This document shows, piece by piece, positions 7,571-13,118 of a stretch of DNA of 13,118 nt. How positions within the stretch are numbered: position 1 is the stretch's first letter; each line of letters opens with the position of its first letter. The position numbers and the translations under genes were made by a program. The notes under the pieces are model-generated. The model made no database searches, was not told where the DNA came from, and saw nothing but the letters and a program-made list of their open reading frames with translations. The stretch comes from Deltaproteobacteria bacterium (GTDB taxonomy: Bacteria > Desulfobacterota_C > Deferrisomatia > Deferrisomatales > JACRMM01), in assembly GCA_016218905.1 (NCBI GenBank), contig JACRCS010000521.1, positions 1-13,118 of the forward strand, written 5' to 3'.

Positions 7571-8638
7571 ATGCACCCCCGAGCGCTCGTCATTGCCATG
7601 GCCGCGGTGAGCCTTGCCCTTGCCGGAATCGCTAGCGCTGCGGGCTTCAAAGACGTCCTCGACACGCCCGCGCTGCCGAGTCCGCTGGCCGAGAAGTCGC
7701 TCCTGAACGCGGTAGCGGTAGGGGGGAAGCGGGTGGTGTGCGTGGGGCGGCGGGGAATTGTCGTGTACTCGGACGACGAGGGGAAGAGCTGGCGGCAGGC
7801 GAGCGTGCCGGTGAGCTCGGACCTGACCGCGGTGTGCTTCGTGTCGGCGAAAAAGGGATGGGCCGTGGGCCACGACGGCGTGGTGCTCCGTACCGAAGAC
7901 GGCGGGGCGACCTGGGCAAAACAGATGGACGGGCGGGATGTGGCGCGAATCATGGGGACGTTCTACGCCCAGAAGGGCAGCAAGCCCGTGGCCGGCGTAG
8001 ATGCGACGGCGCTTAAAGGGATGATCGACCGGATCGTGGCCGAGGGGCCGGACAAGCCGTTTCTCGAGGTGTGGTTCGAAAACGAGACCACGGGCTTCAT
8101 CGTAGGCGCGTTCAACCTGATCTTCCGGACGAGCGACGGGGGGAAGAGCTGGGAGCCGTGGTACGACCGGACGGAGAACCCGACCTTTCTGCATCTCTAC
8201 GCGATTCGTCCGATCGGAGGCGAGCTCTTCATCGCGGGAGAGCAGGGGCTGGTGCTGAAGCTCGACGGGAAGACGGGGACGTTTCGGTCGATGAAGGTGC
8301 CGTACAACGGGAGCTTTTTCGGAATCGCGGGCACGGGGAAGGCGGTAGTGGTCTTTGGGCTTCGGGGCAACGTTTACCGAAGCACGGACAGGGGAAAGAG
8401 CTGGAAGAAGGTGGAAGCCGGTGTTTCCGGAGTCCTGACGGGAGGGGCGGTGACGCCGGAAGGGCGCCTGGTGCTGGTAGGGCAGGCGGGAGACGTGATT
8501 GCGAGCAGCGACGAAGGGGCGAGCTTCCAGCCGGCGGGGACGCAGCTCACGTTTCCGGTGACGGGGGTGGCGGCGCTCGGGAGAGGGAAGGTGGCCTTGG
8601 CAGGGTTTGTAGGCACGCGAGTGCTAGAGCTGAAATAG
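7571..8638 (+). CDS. YCF48-like secreted beta-propeller with Asp-box repeats
   Basis: The 355-residue product is exported. Residues 1-23 form a signal peptide (basic start, hydrophobic core, ASAA near the cleavage point). The mature part is a propeller with five Asp-box (BNR) repeats: SDDEGKSW (67-74), TEDGGATW (108-115), TSDGGKSW (187-194), STDRGKSW (271-278) and SSDEGASF (312-319). A longer insertion lies between repeats 2 and 3. The pattern matches the YCF48/HCF136 family, known for photosystem II assembly in phototrophs, but heterotrophic members are common beside RND transporter, DUF1302 and DUF1329 genes, exactly as here. The start is ATG 7571, preceded by AAGGAG (7559-7564); an in-frame ATG at 7472 would add 33 residues and hide the signal peptide. 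The 14-bp gap to the transporter gene implies translational coupling. It probably works in the periplasm as a partner or assembly factor of the transporter (inference). Confidence 0.9.
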   Translation: MHPRALVIAMAAVSLALAGIASAAGFKDVLDTPALPSPLAEKSLLNAVAVGGKRVVCVGRRGIVVYSDDEGKSWRQASVPVSSDLTAVCFVSAKKGWAVGHDGVVLRTEDGGATWAKQMDGRDVARIMGTFYAQKGSKPVAGVDATALKGMIDRIVAEGPDKPFLEVWFENETTGFIVGAFNLIFRTSDGGKSWEPWYDRTENPTFLHLYAIRPIGGELFIAGEQGLVLKLDGKTGTFRSMKVPYNGSFFGIAGTGKAVVVFGLRGNVYRSTDRGKSWKKVEAGVSGVLTGGAVTPEGRLVLVGQAGDVIASSDEGASFQPAGTQLTFPVTGVAALGRGKVALAGFVGTRVLELK

Positions 8639-8652
8639 GAAGGACTGCGACG

Positions 8653-11121
8653 ATGGCACACCAACTCGACGATCGCGTCGACGACTACCCCATCATTTCG
8701 GACCTCAAGCACTTCGACCGTTCCTCGGGAGTGCTCTTGGAACGGCTGATCTTCAACTGGCGGTGGCTGGTGGTGACGGGCTGCGCGCTGGTGACACTGG
8801 TGCTGGGGTTCATGGCGACGAAGCTCGTCTTGAACGCGAGCTTCGACAAGATGATTCCCCACAGCCACCCCTACATCAAAAACTACCTGGCGAACCGAAG
8901 CGAGATCCAGGGGCTGGGCAACGCCCTTTACATCGTGGTGGAAAACACCCAGGGCGACATCTTCGACCCGCAGTACCTGGACCTGCTGATGAAGGTGAGC
9001 GACGAAGTGCTGCTCATACCGGGAGTGGACCGGCCGTGGATGAAGTCGCTCTGGACGCCGGGCGTGCGCTACACGGAGATCACGGAGGAGGGCTTCGTCG
9101 GCGGGCCGGTGATGCCGTCGACCTACGACGGGTCTCCCGCGAGCCTGGAGAAGCTGCGCCACCACATCGCCCGCGCCGGCCTGGTCGGCAAGCTCGTCGG
9201 CTCGGACTACCAGTCCTCCATGGTCTTCGTCCCGCTCGTGGAGATGGACGCCCAGACCGGCAAGCGCCTGGACTACAGCGTGCTCTCCCAGCGGATCGAG
9301 AAGGTCCGGGAGAAGTACGAGGCCGAGGGCAAGGGGAAGATCAAGATCCACGTCACGGGGTTTGCGAAGATCGTGGGCGATCTGCTGGCGGGCATGCGGC
9401 AGATGCTCTTCTTCTTCGCGATCGCCGTGGTGATCTGCGGGGTGGTGGTCTTCCTCTACACGCGCTGCGTGCGCAGCACGGTCGTCTTGATCTTCTGCGC
9501 GCTCGTCGCGGTGCTCTGGCAGCTCGGGATCGTGGCGGCGCTCGGCTACGAGCTCGACCCCTACCAGATCCTCGTGCCCTTCCTCGTCTTCGCGATCGGC
9601 GCCTCCCACGGGGCGCAGAAGATGAACGGGATCATGCAGGACATCGGCCGCGGCACCCACAAGCTCGTCGCCGCCCGGTACACGTTCCGGCGGCTCTTCA
9701 TGGCGGGGCTGACGGCGATCCTCGCCGACGCGGTGAGCTTCGCGGTGTTGATGCTGATCGACATCCCCGTCATCCGGGATCTGGTCATGACGGCGAGCAT
9801 CGGGGTGGCGATCCTCGTCTTCTCGAAGCTCATCCTTCTGCCGGTGATCCTCTCCTTTACCGGGGTGAGCCCGTCGGCGGCCAAACGAAGCCTCGCCGAA
9901 GACGCCGAGGAGACCAAAGGAAAGGGCTTCGGGAAGGTGTGGGCCTTTTGCGACCTCTTCACCCGGCCGGGCTGGGCCGTGGGAGCCATCGCGGCCGCGG
10001 CCGGAGTGACGGTCGTCGCGGTGGTGGCGGCGCACGGGCTCCAGATCGGCGACGTCAACCCAGGGGCGCCGGAGCTTCGGCCCGATTCGCGCTACAACCG
10101 CGACGTCACCTACATCAACAGCAAGTACGGGCTGTCGAGCGACCAGTTCGCGGTGCTCGTAAAGACCCCTCCGGACGGCCTTCTCCAATACCCGGCGCAG
10201 GTCGAGATCGATCGGCTCTCCTGGGCCTTGAAGCAGGTGCCGGGGGTCCAAAACGTCATCAGCATGGCGGACATGGTGGCCCAGGTGACGGCCGGCACGT
10301 ACGAAGCGAGCCCCAAGTGGATGACCATCGCCCGCAACCAGGACGTCCTGAACTACGGCATGGGGCGGGTGATCGAATCGAGCCCGGACATGATGAACGC
10401 GGCCGGCACCGTGACCCCGGTGATCGCGTACCTCTCCGACCACAAGGCCGCGACGCTCGAGCGGGTCGCCGCGGCGGCCGAAGCCTTCGCCCAGGCCCAT
10501 GGCGACAAGGACCGGCAGTTTCTGCTGGCGGCCGGGACGTCGGGCATCGAAGCGGCCACGAACGCGGTGGTCAAAGAGACCAACCGCACGATGATGTACT
10601 GGGTCTACGCGGTGGTGTCGCTCTTGTGCCTGATCACCTTCCGCAGCTGGCGCGCGACGCTCGTCGCCATGATCCCGCTCGTCATCACCTCGATCCTCTG
10701 CGAAGCGATCATGGTCGAGCTCGACATCGGCGTGAAGGTGGCGACGCTGCCGGTGATCGCCTTGGGCGTGGGGATCGGCGTCGACTACGCCCTCTACCTC
10801 CTGGCCGTCCAGATCGCGTTTCAGCGCCACGGGCTCACGCTCAGCCAAGCCTATCAGCGCTCGCTTCGCTTCACCGGGAAGGTCGTCTGCCTCGTGGGGC
10901 TCACCATGGCGGCGGCGGTCGTCACCTGGGCGTGGTCTCCGATCAAGTTCCAGGCCGACATGGGGATCCTGCTCACGTTCATGTTCGTCTGGAACATGAT
11001 CGGCGCGCTCATCCTCATCCCGGCGCTCTCTCGATTCCTCTTGAACCGCGTGAAAGTGACGATTCCGGCGGCCCTCGCCTCGGCCGAGGCCGTGCCGGCC
11101 ATCTCGAGCGAAAGGCTTTAG
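8653..11121 (+). CDS. RND superfamily transporter, MMPL/HAE3-like
   Basis: The 822-residue product is an inner-membrane RND permease with the standard layout: one helix (about 38-60), a periplasmic domain, five helices (about 251-400), a seventh helix (441-463), a second periplasmic domain and five more helices (about 647-795). The second half has the proton-relay motif GVGIGVDYALYL (705-716) with D711-Y712. At the matching place the first half has GASHGAQKM (316-324), so the Asp-Tyr pair is missing there. The length is shorter than mycobacterial MmpL proteins and fits the HAE3-like group that moves hopanoids, lipids or other hydrophobic compounds. The start at 8653 is set by GGAAGGA (8638-8644), which overlaps the stop of the preceding gene; the frame is open far upstream but without support. 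Together with the propeller, DUF1302 and DUF1329 genes it forms the core of an envelope transport module. The direction of transport is not evident from the sequence. Confidence 0.93.
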   Translation: MAHQLDDRVDDYPIISDLKHFDRSSGVLLERLIFNWRWLVVTGCALVTLVLGFMATKLVLNASFDKMIPHSHPYIKNYLANRSEIQGLGNALYIVVENTQGDIFDPQYLDLLMKVSDEVLLIPGVDRPWMKSLWTPGVRYTEITEEGFVGGPVMPSTYDGSPASLEKLRHHIARAGLVGKLVGSDYQSSMVFVPLVEMDAQTGKRLDYSVLSQRIEKVREKYEAEGKGKIKIHVTGFAKIVGDLLAGMRQMLFFFAIAVVICGVVVFLYTRCVRSTVVLIFCALVAVLWQLGIVAALGYELDPYQILVPFLVFAIGASHGAQKMNGIMQDIGRGTHKLVAARYTFRRLFMAGLTAILADAVSFAVLMLIDIPVIRDLVMTASIGVAILVFSKLILLPVILSFTGVSPSAAKRSLAEDAEETKGKGFGKVWAFCDLFTRPGWAVGAIAAAAGVTVVAVVAAHGLQIGDVNPGAPELRPDSRYNRDVTYINSKYGLSSDQFAVLVKTPPDGLLQYPAQVEIDRLSWALKQVPGVQNVISMADMVAQVTAGTYEASPKWMTIARNQDVLNYGMGRVIESSPDMMNAAGTVTPVIAYLSDHKAATLERVAAAAEAFAQAHGDKDRQFLLAAGTSGIEAATNAVVKETNRTMMYWVYAVVSLLCLITFRSWRATLVAMIPLVITSILCEAIMVELDIGVKVATLPVIALGVGIGVDYALYLLAVQIAFQRHGLTLSQAYQRSLRFTGKVVCLVGLTMAAAVVTWAWSPIKFQADMGILLTFMFVWNMIGALILIPALSRFLLNRVKVTIPAALASAEAVPAISSERL

Positions 11122-11191
11122 GGGGAGGGCTCCACGGATGGTGCAATTCCAAAAACCCATCACCGTGCAACGTACAGAAGGAGAGAGGCAC

Positions 11192-12865
11192 ATGGGTCAA
11201 GCGAGGGAACCTAGGGTTCGGTCTCCCTATCTCCGTCTCGGGGGGCTCGGGGCAGTCGCTGTTCTCTCGGTGGGCATCTGGACTTCGGCCGGGGCGTTCC
11301 AGATCAAGACCGGTTCCGAGGACCTTGAGCTTCGGTGGGACAACACGGTCAAGTACAACATCGGCATGCGGGTGGAGGACCAGAACGGCGCGATCTTGAA
11401 GAACGCCAACGCCGACGACGGCGACCGCAACTTCGACCGGTGGAGCCTGATCACGAACCGGTTCGATATCCTCTCCGAGCTCGACTTCGTCTACAAGCGC
11501 GGCTACGGCTTCCGCGTGAGCGCGGCGGGTTGGTACGACAACGCCTACGAGAACCTGGACAACGACTCCGTCGCCACCTCCAACCGCATCCGCAACGGCC
11601 AGCAGGCCCTCGGCCTCTCCACCGTCGCCGAGCACCAGCTCAAAGGCCCCTACGGCGAGCTGCTCGACGCCTTCGTCTTCGGAAAGGTGAACCTCGGCCC
11701 CGTGCCGGTCAACGTGAAGGTCGGCCGTCACACGGTCTACTGGGGCGAGAGCATGATCACCAACCAGGCGATCTCCTACAGCCAGGCCCCCATCGACGCC
11801 GCCAAAGGGGCGGCCGTGCCGGGCACGGAGCTCAAGGAGCTCTTCCGGCCGCTGGCGCAGGTGTCGGCCACGGCCCAGCTCACCGACACGCTCTCCCTCG
11901 CCCTCCAGCAGTTCCTGGAGTGGGAGCCCTACCGGCTGACGGAATCGGGCGGGTACTTCAGCGCGAGCGACATGTTCATGGACGGCGGCGAGTCGCTGGT
12001 GCTCGTTCCCGGCGTCTTCTTTCTTCGCCACGGCGAGGATCAGGAGCCGGAGGGGTGGAAGAGCCGGGGCGTGGCCCTTCGGTGGAGCCCGGGCTGGCTC
12101 GACGGGACGCTGGGCTTCTACTATCGACGGTTCACCGACATGATCCCCTCCCAGCTCATCCTGGACATTCCCCGGGGGCGGTTTCACGTCACCTACGCCG
12201 ACGACATCGACCTCTACGGCGTGAGCGCGAGCCGAAAGGTCCTCGGCACCACGGTCGGGGCGGAGGTCTCCTATCGGCGCAACATGCCCCTTGCGGCCGA
12301 TCCCTTCGTCAACGCCGTGAACCCGGCCCTGCAACTGCCCGACGACGGCGACATCCTCGGGCCGAAGGGCAACACGGTCCACGGCGTCGTGAACGTGCTG
12401 GGTCTGCTGAAGAAGAGCCTCCTGTGGGACGCGGGAAGCTGGCTGACGGAACTCAACTACACCACCTACACGAAGGTCACGAGCGACCCGAACAACCTCT
12501 TCACGGGCCGGTCCGGCAACCACACGCTGGGCGCGGCCGACAAGCACGCCGTGGCGCTCAACGTCCAGTTCTCGCCGCAGTGGTTCCAGGTCCTTCCGGG
12601 GATGGACCTGACGATGCCCCTCTTCTGGGGCGGAGGCATCCGGAACACGGCGGCCGTGCCCGGGGGCTCGGCGAAGGACGCCGGGTCCTACAGCGCGGGG
12701 CTGAGCCTCGACATCTACCAGAAGTACACCGTCTCGGCTGTGTACGCCGGGTACTACGGGCGGTTCAAGAAGGACGCGACGGGGGCAGCCACCGAGGTCA
12801 ACAGCGGCAACGCCCTGCTGAAGGACCGCGACAACATCACTGTGACGCTCAAGGCGACCTTCTAG
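11192..12865 (+). CDS. DUF1302 family outer-membrane beta-barrel protein
   Basis: The 557-residue product has a long signal peptide with basic residues up to about 15, a hydrophobic core and SAGA before the mature FQIKTG start. After that come alternating amphipathic strands rich in aromatic residues, such as FRVSAAGWYDNAYEN and LGFYYRRF, and a final strand ending in VTLKATF with a C-terminal phenylalanine, the usual signal for the outer-membrane barrel assembly machinery. This composition and length match DUF1302, whose members almost always sit beside DUF1329. The start is ATG 11192, eight bases after AAGGAG (11178-11183); the in-frame ATG at 11138 would put 18 extra residues before the signal peptide. 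It follows the transporter after 70 bp and precedes the DUF1329 gene by 18 bp. The likely role is an outer-membrane channel or receptor for a hydrophobic compound. No member function can be assigned from sequence alone. Confidence 0.9.
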   Translation: MGQAREPRVRSPYLRLGGLGAVAVLSVGIWTSAGAFQIKTGSEDLELRWDNTVKYNIGMRVEDQNGAILKNANADDGDRNFDRWSLITNRFDILSELDFVYKRGYGFRVSAAGWYDNAYENLDNDSVATSNRIRNGQQALGLSTVAEHQLKGPYGELLDAFVFGKVNLGPVPVNVKVGRHTVYWGESMITNQAISYSQAPIDAAKGAAVPGTELKELFRPLAQVSATAQLTDTLSLALQQFLEWEPYRLTESGGYFSASDMFMDGGESLVLVPGVFFLRHGEDQEPEGWKSRGVALRWSPGWLDGTLGFYYRRFTDMIPSQLILDIPRGRFHVTYADDIDLYGVSASRKVLGTTVGAEVSYRRNMPLAADPFVNAVNPALQLPDDGDILGPKGNTVHGVVNVLGLLKKSLLWDAGSWLTELNYTTYTKVTSDPNNLFTGRSGNHTLGAADKHAVALNVQFSPQWFQVLPGMDLTMPLFWGGGIRNTAAVPGGSAKDAGSYSAGLSLDIYQKYTVSAVYAGYYGRFKKDATGAATEVNSGNALLKDRDNITVTLKATF

Positions 12866-12883
12866 GAACGGGAGAGGAAACCC

Positions 12884-13118
12884 ATGAAGAGCAAGAAGAT
12901 GTCGAGAAACCTGGCGGCAGGACTGTTTGCCATCCTGGCGTCGACCTGTGGGGGAGCGAGCCTGGCAGCGGTGAGCGCCGAAGAGGCGAAGCGGCTCGGC
13001 GGGACTCTGACGCTTTTTGGAGCGGAAAAAGCCGGCAACAAAGAGGGGTCGATACCCGAGTATACGGGTGGGCTAACCAAGCTGCCCGCGAATTACGTCC
13101 CGGGCTCCGGCGTGCGCC
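12884..13118 (+). CDS. DUF1329 family protein, N-terminal fragment running off the right edge
   Basis: Only 78 codons are in the window. The ATG at 12884 follows GGAGAGGA (12871-12878). Residues 1-29 form a signal peptide (KSKK start, hydrophobic stretch, SLAA near the end). The mature start has AEEAKRLGGTLTLFGAEKAGN, of which the EEAKRLGGTLT and GAEKAGN parts are the recognised N-terminal signature of DUF1329, followed by IPEYTGGLTKLP. Family members are usually about 400-460 residues, so most of the protein lies outside. DUF1329 has a LolA/LolB-like fold in known relatives and is exported, which suits lipid handling between the membranes. An 18-bp gap after the DUF1302 stop implies one operon. 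Confidence 0.85.
   Translation, partial: MKSKKMSRNLAAGLFAILASTCGGASLAAVSAEEAKRLGGTLTLFGAEKAGNKEGSIPEYTGGLTKLPANYVPGSGVR

Noticed and set aside
11141..11170. Direct repeat GTGCAA (11141-11146 and 11165-11170) before the DUF1302 gene
   Set aside because: Six bases repeated once within 30 bp is expected by chance, and it has no clear link to a promoter.
8374..11193. A 939-codon open frame on the minus strand opposite the transporter gene
   Set aside because: It is antisense to a gene with clear RND motifs. Its composition is rich in Arg, His and Asp with no recognisable domain, as expected from the complement of GC-biased codons.
8763..11399. An 878-codon plus-strand frame overlapping the transporter and DUF1302 genes
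   Set aside because: It is an out-of-frame shadow of two well-supported genes, with low-complexity Arg/Gly/Ala content.

Overview
The window is GC-rich, densely coding bacterial DNA. It carries one leftward gene that runs off the left edge, then eight rightward genes, the last of which runs off the right edge. An outer-membrane beta-barrel gene (DUF1302), a DUF1329 gene and a periplasmic-type propeller show a Gram-negative envelope. The gene mix suits an environmental proteobacterium or a related high-GC lineage such as the Desulfobacterota/Binatota. The sequence alone does not fix the phylum. No rRNA, tRNA, CRISPR array, insertion sequence or phage gene was seen.

Left part (1-2287, minus strand): 762 codons of an uninterrupted LuxR-family regulator of the MalT/LAL type, with a P-loop ATPase and a TPR-like sensor region. 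Its C-terminal DNA-binding domain would lie outside the window. A 294-bp divergent intergenic region (2288-2581) with several small inverted repeats separates it from the rightward genes.

Middle part (2582-7428, plus strand): four closely spaced genes. They encode a PYROXD2/phytoene-desaturase-like FAD oxidoreductase, a seven-helix membrane protein that may belong to the AveC spirocyclase-like family, an ACAD11/aminoglycoside-phosphotransferase-type small-molecule kinase with an extra N-terminal helical domain, and a CrtC-like (DUF7064/7065 type) lipocalin-fold protein. No carotenoid backbone genes accompany them. They look like a tailoring set for a hydrophobic isoprenoid, sterol or lipid-like substrate, but the substrate is not shown by the sequence.

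Right part (7571-13118, plus strand), after a 142-bp gap: a secreted YCF48-like propeller, an RND/MMPL transporter, a DUF1302 outer-membrane barrel and the start of a DUF1329 protein. Together these cover the periplasm, inner membrane and outer membrane, and look like a trans-envelope system for moving a lipophilic compound.

The most interesting reading is that the regulator, the tailoring enzymes and the envelope module form one locus that makes, degrades or moves an unidentified lipid-like molecule. The individual families are mostly recognisable. The joint function and the substrate are inference.
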